Assembly (NCBI GenBank): GCA_945870035.1
Contig: CAMBQQ010000021.1
Coordinates: 1-49,161 of the forward strand
From: Rhizobium sp. Q54
Lineage (GTDB): Bacteria; Pseudomonadota; Alphaproteobacteria; Rhizobiales; Xanthobacteraceae
Length of the DNA: 49,161 bases
Direction: 5' to 3'
In this document: positions 7,839 through 15,675 of the stretch, piece by piece
Layout of the letters: the number at the start of each line of letters is the position of its first letter
Position numbering within the stretch: the first letter of the stretch is position 1
The notes under the pieces: generated by a model
Database searches by the model: none
What the model was told of the DNA's origin: nothing
The model's input: the letters and a program-made list of their open reading frames with translations, nothing else
Position numbers and translations under genes: made by a program

Positions 7839-9098
7839 ATGAAACGCAAATCACCGTCCAAATCGCAGGCCAAGGCGACCTCGGTCAGCCGCCGCACCTT
7901 TACCGCCGGTCTCGGCGCCGTGGGCTTCACCGCCGGTATCGCGCCGTTCAACATCGTCCGCGCCCAAGGCGCCGCCCTTAAAGTGGGCGTGTTGCTGCCG
8001 CGCTCCGGCTTCCAGGCCGGCATCGGCCAGGACTGCCAGCGCGGCGTCGATATCGCCGCCGGCCTGCTCAAGGATATGGGCATGCCCAATCTTCAGATCA
8101 TGAACGGCGACACCGAAACCAGTGTCGACGTCGCCCGCTCCCGCGCCGAGAAGCTGATCGGCGAGGGCGCGCAGGTGCTGGTCGGCGCTTTCGACAGCGG
8201 CCAGAGTTCGGCCATCGCGCAGGTCGCGGAGCAGAAGGGCATTCCCTACGTCATCAACATCGCCGCCGCGCCGCCGATCACCGAGCAGGGCTATAAGTTC
8301 GTATTCCGCAATTTCCCGACGGCGCCGATGATCCTCGGCGATGCTTTCGCCAACCAGAAAGAGATCTTCGCGACCACCGGCTCGGCGCCGAAGACGGCGG
8401 TGTTCCTGCACGTCAACGACACCTTCGGTACCGCGATGAAGGGCGGCATCGGCGCGGTCATGCCGAAGTTCGACATGCCCTACAAGATCGTCGAGACCAT
8501 CGCCTACGACCCGGCGGCGCGCGATCTGTCGGTCGAAATCTCCAAGGCCAAGGCGACCGGCGCCGAAGCGATGATCGTCGTCAGCCGGCTCAACGACGCC
8601 ATTCTGCTCACCCGCGAACTGGTCAAGCAGCGCTGGTCGCCGATGGCGATCCTGAGCATGGGCCCGGGCTGGTATGAAGATCAGTACATCAAGACCCTCG
8701 GCAAGCTGTCGGACGGGCCGCTGAGCTTCGTGCCGTGGTACGATCCCAACAAGCCGCTCAGCAAGACGCTCGAGGCGGCGCTTGCCAAGGCACATCCCGG
8801 CGTCAGCCTGAACACCAACCACGTCTATACTTTCGAGGCGTTGCTGGTGGCCGCAGATGCCTTCAAGCGCGCCGGCTCGACCGATCCGAAGGCGCTGGCC
8901 GACGCCATCCGCGCCACCAACATCACCAACAATGTCAGCCCCGGCCCCGGCATCATGTTCAATGCCAAGGGCCAGAACGACAAGCTCAAGCTGAGCGCGA
9001 TTCAAAACCGCGGCGGCAAGCTGGTCACGGTCGCGCCGAAGGTGGCTGCCAACGCCAAGGTGGAATGGCCGCTGAAGCCCTACGACAAGCGCGCGTAA
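7839..9098 (+). CDS. ABC transporter substrate-binding protein (LIV/amide type)
   Basis: 419 residues, Peripla_BP_6 fold (LivK/AmiC-like). The N-terminus carries a twin-arginine-like signal (SRRTFTAG at 17-24, hydrophobic core to about 36, cleavage near VRAQG-44), so it may be exported folded by Tat. The mature protein starts ALKVGVLLPRSGFQAGIGQD and has the two-lobe pattern of the family, including VGAFDSGQSSAIAQVAEQKG. Start ATG 7839 is preceded by AGGGAGG. Ligands of this family include branched amino acids, amides, urea and aromatic acids; none can be assigned. It is first gene of the importer operon, divergent from marR, and is followed by a hairpin that probably sets its expression above that of the permeases. 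Confidence 0.92.
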   Translation: MKRKSPSKSQAKATSVSRRTFTAGLGAVGFTAGIAPFNIVRAQGAALKVGVLLPRSGFQAGIGQDCQRGVDIAAGLLKDMGMPNLQIMNGDTETSVDVARSRAEKLIGEGAQVLVGAFDSGQSSAIAQVAEQKGIPYVINIAAAPPITEQGYKFVFRNFPTAPMILGDAFANQKEIFATTGSAPKTAVFLHVNDTFGTAMKGGIGAVMPKFDMPYKIVETIAYDPAARDLSVEISKAKATGAEAMIVVSRLNDAILLTRELVKQRWSPMAILSMGPGWYEDQYIKTLGKLSDGPLSFVPWYDPNKPLSKTLEAALAKAHPGVSLNTNHVYTFEALLVAADAFKRAGSTDPKALADAIRATNITNNVSPGPGIMFNAKGQNDKLKLSAIQNRGGKLVTVAPKVAANAKVEWPLKPYDKRA

Positions 9099-9118
9099 GC
9101 CGCTTGCCTCATGTTATT

Positions 9119-9144
9119 GCTCCGGCCGCGAACGCGGCCGGAGC
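9119..9144 (+). terminator. Strong stem-loop between the binding protein and permease genes
   Basis: GCTCCGGCCGCG (9119-9130) pairs perfectly with CGCGGCCGGAGC (9133-9144), leaving two bases between the arms. A short T-rich stretch follows (TTTGCGTATTT). It acts as a partial terminator or 3' stabiliser, typical after binding-protein genes that must be made in excess over the membrane subunits. Confidence 0.7.
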
Positions 9145-9166
9145 TTTGCGTATTTAGGATCATCCC

Positions 9167-10039
9167 TTGCCCTTCGACGTCTATCTCAATGTCGCCGTTG
9201 GCGGCCTCCTGACCGGCCTGGTTTACGGGTTGATGGCGCTCGGCCTGTCGGTGATCTTCGGCGTCGTGCGCGTGGTCAATTTCGCCCATGGCGAAGTGAT
9301 GACCATCGCCATGTATCTCGCCATCGTGCTGTTCTCCGCCCTGCATCTCGATCCGCTGATCATGCTGGTCCCGATCGCGGCGGTATTGTTCTGCTTCGGC
9401 TATGCCTTGCAGGCCGGCATCATTAATCCTTTCATCACCCGCGCCGAGCACATGCAGTTCCTGCTGCTGGTGGCGATCGCGATCATCATCATCAATGTGT
9501 TGCTGATCCTGTTCGGACCGGACGCGCAGAGCGTGCAGACGTCGTATTCCTACGACAGCTTCCAGATCGGAAAGTTGATCGTCGACGCCACCAAGCTCTA
9601 TGCGGCGGGCGCCGCGCTTGCCGTCGCGCTCGCGCTCTATGGCTTCTTCCAGTTCACGACGATCGGCACGGCGATTCGCGCCTGCGCCGACAATTATACC
9701 GGTGCGCTGGTGGTCGGCCTCGACGTCAAGCATCTCTATGCGCTGACCTTCGGTCTCGGCACGGCCTGCGTCGGCGCCGCCGGCGTCATGCTGGTGCTGA
9801 TTGTCGATGTGACGCCGTCGCTCGGGCCTGCCTATACGCTGCTTGCCTTCGTTATCGTCATTACCGGCGGCCTCGGCTCGATGCCCGGCGCGCTGCTCGG
9901 CGGCGTCCTCATCGGCCTGACCGAGGCGATGGCCGGACTGATCTTCACGCCGTCGGCGAAAAGCATGTTCGCCTTTGCCATTCTCGTACTGGTGCTGCTG
10001 TTCCGCCCACAGGGCATCATGGGCAAGAAGGCCGCATGA
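9167..10039 (+). CDS. livH: LIV-type ABC transporter permease (LivH family)
   Basis: 290 residues, inner-membrane subunit with about eight hydrophobic segments. The family N-terminal block is clear (GGLLTGLVYGLMALGLSVIF, then a conserved VNFAHGEVMTIAMY), as is the C-terminal block (GGLGSMPGALLGGVLIGLTE). No ATG opens this frame; translation most likely starts at TTG 9167, with AGGA at 9156-9159 as ribosome site. It overlaps the next permease by ATGA, implying translational coupling. Confidence 0.93.
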   Translation: MPFDVYLNVAVGGLLTGLVYGLMALGLSVIFGVVRVVNFAHGEVMTIAMYLAIVLFSALHLDPLIMLVPIAAVLFCFGYALQAGIINPFITRAEHMQFLLLVAIAIIIINVLLILFGPDAQSVQTSYSYDSFQIGKLIVDATKLYAAGAALAVALALYGFFQFTTIGTAIRACADNYTGALVVGLDVKHLYALTFGLGTACVGAAGVMLVLIVDVTPSLGPAYTLLAFVIVITGGLGSMPGALLGGVLIGLTEAMAGLIFTPSAKSMFAFAILVLVLLFRPQGIMGKKAA

Positions 10040-11043
10040 TGTTTAGCCGTCTGTTTGAAAACGTGTCGCCCCGTGCGCTGGTTCTGATGGCGGCGCTGCT
10101 GATCGTCTTGTTCGGCGCGCCGTTCCTCGCCAACGATTATCTGCTCACCGTGCTCATTCTGATCCTGTACTTCGCCTATATCGGCCAGGCCTGGAACATC
10201 ATGATGGGTTTTGCCGGCCAGTTGTCGCTCGGCCACGCGCTTTATGTCGGTCTCGGCGCCTATACGGCGGCGGCTTTATACGTTCATTTCGGCATCGGGC
10301 CGTGGATCGGGCTTTTGGTCGCCGTACCGATCGCGGCGCTTGCAGGCGCCTTCATCGGTTACCTGGCGTTTCGCTTCAAGGTCGGCGGCGTCTACTTCGC
10401 CATTCTCACGATTGCCGTGGCGGAATTCGCCCGCGTCGGCTTCGATCACCTGGCCTGGACCAAGGGCTCGTCCGGCCTTTTCCTGCCGGTGGCACAGTTC
10501 ACCAGCAACGACCTCTGGCTGCTGCGCGGCCAGCCAGTGATGTTCTACTACATCCTGCTGGTGGCGACTGTGCTCGCCTTCGTGTTCTGCCGCGCGCTCT
10601 TGCAAAGCCGCATCGGTTATTTCTGGCTGGCGATCCGCGAGGACGAGGAAGCCGCGCGCTCGGCCGGCATCAATACGTTCCGCTACAAGATGATCGCGGT
10701 GACGATCTCGGCCGCGATGACGTCGTTTGCCGGCGTGATCTATGCCTTCTATTACAACAATCTGTTCCCGGAGCAGGTGTTTCACATCTCGCGCTCGATC
10801 GAGATCATCCTCGGGCCGATCGTCGGCGGCGTCGGCACTCTGTTCGGCCCGATCATCGGCGCCTTCCTGCTGACCGGCATGTCTGAAACCCTGATCGCGG
10901 CCCTGCATGCGGTCGGCCTCGACATCCCCGGCGCCAAGCAGGTGTTCTACGGCATCTGCCTGCTGCTGGTGATCATGGCGATGCCGGACGGCATCTGGCC
11001 GTGGCTTGCCCGTAGGATCGGCCTGTCGGAGCGCGAGAAATGA
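10036..11043 (+). CDS. livM: LIV-type ABC transporter permease (LivM family)
   Basis: 335 residues, second membrane subunit. Family landmarks: YIGQAWNIMMGFAGQLSLGH, the loop FRFKVGGVYFAILTIAVAEF, and the cytoplasmic coupling region IREDEEAARSAGINTFRYK that contacts the ATPases. It ends PDGIWPWLARRIGLSEREK. Start ATG 10036 overlaps the livH stop, and its own stop overlaps the livG ATG (11040), so the five genes form one tight unit. Confidence 0.94.
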   Translation: MMFSRLFENVSPRALVLMAALLIVLFGAPFLANDYLLTVLILILYFAYIGQAWNIMMGFAGQLSLGHALYVGLGAYTAAALYVHFGIGPWIGLLVAVPIAALAGAFIGYLAFRFKVGGVYFAILTIAVAEFARVGFDHLAWTKGSSGLFLPVAQFTSNDLWLLRGQPVMFYYILLVATVLAFVFCRALLQSRIGYFWLAIREDEEAARSAGINTFRYKMIAVTISAAMTSFAGVIYAFYYNNLFPEQVFHISRSIEIILGPIVGGVGTLFGPIIGAFLLTGMSETLIAALHAVGLDIPGAKQVFYGICLLLVIMAMPDGIWPWLARRIGLSEREK

Positions 11044-11762
11044 GCGCGCTTCTGAAAGTCGACGGCATCAGCAAACGCTTCCGCGGCCTGCTCGCGGTCG
11101 ACCGCCTGACATTCGACGTGCCGCGGGGCGGCATCTATGCGGTCATCGGGCCGAACGGCGCCGGCAAGACAACACTGTTCAACATGATTGCCGGCGTCTA
11201 CGTGCCGGACAACGGCACGATCGATTTTGCCGGCGAACGCATCGACGGCCTGACGCCCGACAATGTCTGCCAGCGCGGCATCGGCCGCACCTTCCAGATC
11301 GTGCGGCCGTTTCCGGCTTTGTCGGTCGAGGACAATGTCATTGTCGGCGCCCTGATGCGCCGTACCGATGTCGCCGATGCGCGCGCGCATGCGCATGAGG
11401 TGCTGCGCCGCCTCGATCTCTTCGACAAGCGCGCGCAACGCGCGTCGTCGCTGACCTTGCCCGACCGCAAGCGGCTGGAAGTCGCGCGCTCGCTGGCTAC
11501 CGATCCGAAGCTGCTGTTGCTCGACGAGGTGATGGCCGGTCTGCGCCCGACCGAGACCGACCGCATCGTGTCGATCCTCAAGGAACTCAACCGCGACGGC
11601 CTCACCATCCTTTTGATCGAACACGTCATGCGCGCGGTGATGGCGTTGGCCGGCCGCATTCTGGTGCTGCACCATGGCGCGGCGATTGCCGAAGGGCTGC
11701 CTGCCGAGGTGGTGCGCAATCCGGCCGTGATCGACTCCTATCTGGGCGCGGAGGACATCTGA
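11040..11762 (+). CDS. livG: LIV-type ABC transporter ATP-binding protein (LivG family)
   Basis: 240 residues. Walker A GPNGAGKTT (37-45), Walker B LLLLDE (158-163) and the switch His in LLIEHVM are all present. The signature loop is unusual: SLTLPDRKRLEVAR at 137-150 replaces the canonical LSGGQ-type motif, and Walker B is followed by VMAGLRPTE. I recognise this variant as a recurring LivG subfamily, so it is not evidence of decay. Together with LivF it drives transport through LivHM. It overlaps livM and livF by four bases and one base respectively. Confidence 0.93.
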   Translation: MSALLKVDGISKRFRGLLAVDRLTFDVPRGGIYAVIGPNGAGKTTLFNMIAGVYVPDNGTIDFAGERIDGLTPDNVCQRGIGRTFQIVRPFPALSVEDNVIVGALMRRTDVADARAHAHEVLRRLDLFDKRAQRASSLTLPDRKRLEVARSLATDPKLLLLDEVMAGLRPTETDRIVSILKELNRDGLTILLIEHVMRAVMALAGRILVLHHGAAIAEGLPAEVVRNPAVIDSYLGAEDI

Positions 11763-12466
11763 TGCTCCGCATCGAAAATCTCGATGTCTTCTACGGCGAT
11801 GCGCAGGCGCTCGACAGCGTCTCGCTGGAAATTCCGCAAGGCTCCATCGTCGCCATCGTCGGCGCCAATGGCGCCGGCAAGACCTCGCTGATCCGCACCA
11901 TCGCCGGCATGCACAGACCGGCGCGCGGGACGGTCAACTATAAAGGCCAGGACATTGCCGGCTGGCCGAGCCACAAGGTGTGCGACCTTGGCATCGGCCA
12001 GGTGGCGGAAGGCCGCCAGGTCTTTCCCAGCCTGTCGATCGCCGAAAATCTTTCGATGGGCGCCATGCTGCCGCGTGCCCGCGCCGCCCGCGACCGCAAC
12101 CTCGAGCGCGTCTATGCGATGTTTCCGCTGCTCGTCGAGCGCCGTGCGCAGGCCGCCGGCACGTTGTCGGGCGGCGAACAGCAGATGCTGGCCATCGGAC
12201 GCTGCCTGATGGGCGCGCCCGATCTTGTGATGTTCGACGAGCCGTCGCTCGGCCTGGCCCCGGCCATCGTCCAGCAGGTTCTGAAAACCGTGCGCGAATT
12301 GAACCGCGAAGGCCTCACTTGCGTGTTGGTCGAGCAGAACGTCGCGGTGTCGCTGAAACTGGCCAGCCAGGCCTATGTGCTTGAAAACGGCCGCGTCACT
12401 CTGTCGGGCACCGGCGAGGCGCTGCTCGGCGACGACCGGGTGCGGCAGGCTTATCTCGGCATGTAA
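11762..12466 (+). CDS. livF: LIV-type ABC transporter ATP-binding protein (LivF family)
   Basis: 234 residues with canonical Walker A GANGAGKTS (34-42), signature LSGGEQQML (135-143), Walker B LVMFDE and the switch region VLVEQNV. The LivF-type block VAEGRQVFPSLSIAENL is present. It shares one base with the livG stop (TGATG) and is the last gene of the importer. Downstream lies a convergent small gene 29 bases away. Confidence 0.94.
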   Translation: MLRIENLDVFYGDAQALDSVSLEIPQGSIVAIVGANGAGKTSLIRTIAGMHRPARGTVNYKGQDIAGWPSHKVCDLGIGQVAEGRQVFPSLSIAENLSMGAMLPRARAARDRNLERVYAMFPLLVERRAQAAGTLSGGEQQMLAIGRCLMGAPDLVMFDEPSLGLAPAIVQQVLKTVRELNREGLTCVLVEQNVAVSLKLASQAYVLENGRVTLSGTGEALLGDDRVRQAYLGM

Positions 12467-12494
12467 TTAGCGGGGCTTAAGCCCGGAGGGCGTC

Positions 12495-12719
12495 TTATCT
12501 CGGTAAGTAGCCGCGGCCGCTGACCCGGCGCTGGCGGCGCATCAGCAGGTCGAGGGCGGCGACGCGCATGCTCAAGGGGCAATGCGGGAAGCTGGCACGC
12601 AATAGCTTGAGGGCTTCGGCGTCGGTAGCGGGCGAATATTGCAGCACGCTTTCGGCCATCCGGGCGGCGTCGGTCGCCAGAGGGGCGGGACGCGGCATCA
12701 CGTTGAAAGCTTGGCCCAT
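12495..12719 (-). CDS. Conserved-looking small protein, 74 residues
   Basis: Starts MGQAFNVMPRPAPLATDAAR and ends with a basic Gly/Arg tail (RRQRRVSGRGYLPR). Residues 16-60 look like two or three amphipathic helices (MAESVLQYSPATDAEALKLL and RASFPHCPLSMRVAALDLLM). No signal peptide or membrane segment. ATG 12719 has AAGGA eight bases upstream; a longer frame from 12767 lacks this. It has its own upstream region with a CtrA-like motif and is convergent with livF. I do not recognise a named family; it resembles short uncharacterised alphaproteobacterial proteins. Confidence 0.65.
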   Translation of the reverse strand: MGQAFNVMPRPAPLATDAARMAESVLQYSPATDAEALKLLRASFPHCPLSMRVAALDLLMRRQRRVSGRGYLPR

Positions 12720-12783
12720 CGCTACGATCCTTGTGGGTGTCAGAAAGCCTGAAACCCGGCACAGCAAGGGTGCGCCCTTCCCC

Positions 12784-12798
12784 TTAGCAAATGGTTAA
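12784..12798 (-). promoter_or_regulatory. CtrA-like box upstream of the 74-residue protein gene
   Basis: On the minus strand the sequence is TTAA-CCATTTG-CTAA, one base off the CtrA consensus TTAA-N7-TTAA and including the half-site TTAACCAT. It lies 65-79 bases upstream of the ATG at 12719, a sensible promoter position. In a GC-rich genome such a motif is uncommon, but binding is untested. Confidence 0.4.
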
Positions 12799-12806
12799 CG
12801 ACGCAA

Positions 12807-12836
12807 AACGGCCGGCGGTTCCTACCGCCGGCCGTT
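12807..12836. terminator. Perfect 13-bp stem-loop between the small gene and the FAA hydrolase gene
   Basis: AACGGCCGGCGGT (12807-12819) pairs with ACCGCCGGCCGTT (12824-12836), leaving a 4-base loop. On the plus strand AATTTTGCG follows. The gene to its right (FAA hydrolase) reads towards it on the minus strand and ends 57 bases away, so it is probably that gene's terminator, although its T-tract on that strand (TTTTGCG) is short. Confidence 0.65.
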
Positions 12837-12863
12837 AATTTTGCGTCTTTCGACGTATCTATT

Positions 12864-12896
12864 TCAGGGCAAGTTCTACGTCAGGGCAAGTTCTAC
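12864..12896. repeat. 17-bp tandem duplication at the 3' end of the FAA hydrolase gene
   Basis: TCAGGGCAAGTTCTAC occurs at 12864-12879 and again at 12881-12896. The second copy contains the stop codon of the minus-strand FAA hydrolase gene (CTA at 12893-12895). The first copy carries an equivalent out-of-use stop, so the duplication does not change the protein. Confidence 0.8.
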
Positions 12897-13594
12897 TTCA
12901 GGGGCTGTCCGATGGTCACCGACACGGTGCCGATGCCCTCGACCGAGCATTCAAGCTTGTCGCCCGCGATGCAGGCGGCAACGCCGGCCGGGGTCCCGGT
13001 CATGATGATATCGCCGGGTGCCAGTTCGACCATTTTGGACAGGTCGGCGATGATTTCCGGCACGTTCCAGATCAACTGCTCCAGATCGCCGTCCTGGCGC
13101 ACCTGGCCGTTGCACTTGAGGGTGATCTTGCCCTTCTTCGGGTGGCCGCTCTCGGCGGCCGGCTTGATCGCGCCGCACGGGGCAGAATGGTCGAAAGCCT
13201 TGCCGACTTCCCACGGCCGCTTCAGGTCGCGCGAGGCGATCTGGAGGTCGCGTCGGGTCAGATCGATGCCGACGGCATAGCCGTAGATGTGGTCATTGGC
13301 CTTGTCGGCCGGGATGTTGCGGCCGCCTTTGCCGATCGCAACGACCAGCTCGACCTCGTGGTGCATGTCCTTGGTCAGCGACGGGTAGGGCACGGTGCCG
13401 CCGTCCGGCACGATCATGTCGGCCGCCTTGGCGAAATAGAACGGCGGCAGGCGCTCGTCCTGGCCCATTTCGCGGATATGCTCGATGTAGTTGCGGCCGA
13501 CGCACCAGATGCGGCGGACCGGATAAGTCTTGGACGTGCCGGCAACCGCGATGACGGGCTGCGGCGGCGCAGGAATGACATAGTCCGCGCTCAT
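12893..13594 (-). CDS. Fumarylacetoacetate hydrolase (FAA/FAH) family protein
   Basis: 233 residues. FAH-fold enzymes hydrolyse C-C bonds of beta-diketo acids such as fumarylpyruvate, or decarboxylate oxaloacetate, using a divalent metal. Metal ligands are visible as Glu80 and Glu82 (HHEVELVVAIGKGG) and Asp111 (YAVGIDLTRRD). The N-terminal RRIWCVGRNYIEHIREMG and C-terminal PGDIIMTGTPAGV are typical of the short bacterial group that includes fumarylpyruvate hydrolase. No gentisate or homogentisate genes lie nearby, so the substrate remains open. The start fits the usual family N-terminus. It is downstream of the MsbA-like gene but separated by 113 bases. Confidence 0.88.
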   Translation of the reverse strand: MSADYVIPAPPQPVIAVAGTSKTYPVRRIWCVGRNYIEHIREMGQDERLPPFYFAKAADMIVPDGGTVPYPSLTKDMHHEVELVVAIGKGGRNIPADKANDHIYGYAVGIDLTRRDLQIASRDLKRPWEVGKAFDHSAPCGAIKPAAESGHPKKGKITLKCNGQVRQDGDLEQLIWNVPEIIADLSKMVELAPGDIIMTGTPAGVAACIAGDKLECSVEGIGTVSVTIGQPLK

Positions 13595-13707
13595 GGGAAT
13601 TTGCCTTTAAGAGAGTGAAAAGAGGCCGTTTGGCCGGGTTTTGGTGGCTTTCGGGTATCGCATTATCCGGCAGCGGACAAGGCGTAGCCCGAAAAGGCGG
13701 CCATGCG

Positions 13708-15534
13708 CTAGGCAGGGGTCGCCAGCGCCGGCGAAGGTTGCCGCGGCTCCTGCTGCTTGAGCTGGAGTCCGTAGAACAGGGCATAGCGCCCGCTCTTCGC
13801 CAGCAATTCCTCGTGCCGGCCGGATTCGCCGGCGTGACCGTCCTCGATGACGTAAATGCGGTCGGCATGCGAAATCGTATGCAGCCGGTGTGCGATCGCC
13901 AGTGTGGTGCGGCCCTCGAACAGGTGGTCCATCGCCTCGCGCACCGCCAGTTCGCTCTCCGAATCGAGCGCGGCGGTGGCTTCGTCGAGCAGGATGATCG
14001 GCGCGTTCTTGATCAGCGCGCGGGCAATGGCGATGCGCTGGCGCTGGCCGCCGGACAGTTGCAGGCCGTGCTCGCCGACCGGCGCGTCATAGCCTTGCGG
14101 GAACGCCATGATGAAGTCGTGGGCATAGGCGCCCTTGGCGGCGGCGACGATTTCGTCCTCGCTGGCGTCCGGCTTGCCGAAGGCGATGTTCTCGCGGATC
14201 GTGCCGCGGAACAGGAACACGTCCTGCCCGACATAGGCGACCTGCTGGCGCAGCGAGCGGCGCGACACCTTGCTGATGTCCTGGCCGTCAATGGTGATTG
14301 TGCCGTGCTCGCTGTCGTAGAAGCGCAGCAGCAGGTTGAACACGGTGGATTTGCCGCCGCCGGACGGGCCGACCAGAGCCGTCAGCTTGCCGGGCTCGGC
14401 GACAAACGACATGCCGCGCAGCACTGACTGGTCGCCGCGATAGGCGAAATGCACGTCGTTGAATTCCAGCCGCGGCGAAACAATCTTGATGTCCGGCATG
14501 CCGGCATCGGGCGGCTCGGTCGGCGGGCTGTCGATCACCTCGAACAGCACACGCACGCCGACCAGCCCGCTGTTGAGTTCGATATTGAGCCGCGCCAGCC
14601 GCTTCGCCGGTTCATAGGCGAGAAGAAACGCCGTGATGAACGAGAAGAACTGCCCGGGCGTCGCGCCCGTGTCGATAACGCGGTAGCCGCCATAGGTGAT
14701 GGCAAGCGCGATGGCGATGCCGCCGAGCGTTTCCATCAGCGGCGAGGCGCGGGCCGAAACGCGCGCCATCTTGTTGGCTTCGTGTTCGACGGCGGCGACA
14801 TTGGCGTCGAAGCGCTGCTGCATCGTGCCTTCGAGCGTGAAGGCCTTGACGATGCGGATGCCTTGCAATGTCTCCTGCAAGGTTTCGAGAATGCGGGTGC
14901 CGCCCTGGAACTGGCTGCGGCCGATCTTGTAGATGCGGCGGATGATCTTGCGCAGGACGAACAGTGCCGGCGGCGCCACCACGAAGGCGAAGAACGACAT
15001 CAGCGGATCCTGCAACACCATCACGGTGATGAGGCCGATCAGCGACAGCGCATCGCGGCCGACCGAAGTAATGAGCAGGTTGAGCACCTGCGTCACCGCG
15101 GCGGCGCCGGCCGACAAACGAGCGATGAACTCGGTCGAATGCCGGTCGGAAAAATAGCTCAGGCCCTCGGCGAGCAGCTTGTTGAAGACCGCGCGCTGGT
15201 TATTGGCGACGATGCGGTTGCCGATCTGCGACAGCAGCACCGTGTGGCCGTAGGTGGCCAGGCCCTTCATCGTGAACAGCAGCGCGGTAATGATGCCGAG
15301 CGTGACGATGCCGGGCAAATTGCGATTGACGTAGGCCTCGTTGATGACGTCGCCTATCAGATAGGCGCTGCCCGCCGTGCAGGTGGCCGACACCGCCATC
15401 AGCACGAAGGCGACGGCATATTTGCGCCAGTGCCTGGCGCCCTGTTCGGTCAGAAGCCGCTTGACCAGAGGCCAGGCGGCGTAACGCTCGTCGTCGGACA
15501 AAGGCTGGTTCTTGGGCAGTTTCGTGTCGGTCAT
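13708..15534 (-). CDS. MsbA-like ABC exporter (fused membrane and ATPase domains)
   Basis: 608 residues: an N-terminal six-helix membrane domain (about 35-330) and a C-terminal ATPase (about 350-590). Walker A GPSGGGKST is at 389-397, signature LSGGQRQR at 493-500, Walker B IILLDE at 513-518, and H-loop AIAHRL follows. The domain order and length fit MsbA, which flips lipid A-core to the periplasmic face. The neighbouring galE and LPS core genes support that substrate, but homodimeric multidrug exporters look alike. ATG 15534 was chosen because AGAGGGCGG precedes it; an in-frame ATG at 15552 has no ribosome site. Confidence 0.85.
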   Translation of the reverse strand: MTDTKLPKNQPLSDDERYAAWPLVKRLLTEQGARHWRKYAVAFVLMAVSATCTAGSAYLIGDVINEAYVNRNLPGIVTLGIITALLFTMKGLATYGHTVLLSQIGNRIVANNQRAVFNKLLAEGLSYFSDRHSTEFIARLSAGAAAVTQVLNLLITSVGRDALSLIGLITVMVLQDPLMSFFAFVVAPPALFVLRKIIRRIYKIGRSQFQGGTRILETLQETLQGIRIVKAFTLEGTMQQRFDANVAAVEHEANKMARVSARASPLMETLGGIAIALAITYGGYRVIDTGATPGQFFSFITAFLLAYEPAKRLARLNIELNSGLVGVRVLFEVIDSPPTEPPDAGMPDIKIVSPRLEFNDVHFAYRGDQSVLRGMSFVAEPGKLTALVGPSGGGKSTVFNLLLRFYDSEHGTITIDGQDISKVSRRSLRQQVAYVGQDVFLFRGTIRENIAFGKPDASEDEIVAAAKGAYAHDFIMAFPQGYDAPVGEHGLQLSGGQRQRIAIARALIKNAPIILLDEATAALDSESELAVREAMDHLFEGRTTLAIAHRLHTISHADRIYVIEDGHAGESGRHEELLAKSGRYALFYGLQLKQQEPRQPSPALATPA

Positions 15535-15675
15535 CCGCCCTCTGTCGGGCATTGATTATGGCGCGTCAAGCGTGCCCGCAGCCGTCGCGCCGGCGGCTTG
15601 CTGCATGCCCGCGCCCCAGCCGGTTTTCAAGCCAAATGCGGGCCACGACGGTGCCGGCCGTCGAATAGCGGCCGG

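Noticed and set aside
7839-12466. UrtABCDE urea transporter
   Set aside because: The location beside urease is tempting, but the binding protein and permeases lack features I would use to call Urt specifically, and the MarR control argues for another ligand. Left as LIV-type.
12592-12607. Sigma-54-like TGGCAC element
   Set aside because: The downstream half does not match the TTGCW consensus at the right spacing, and the site is inside the coding region of the small gene.
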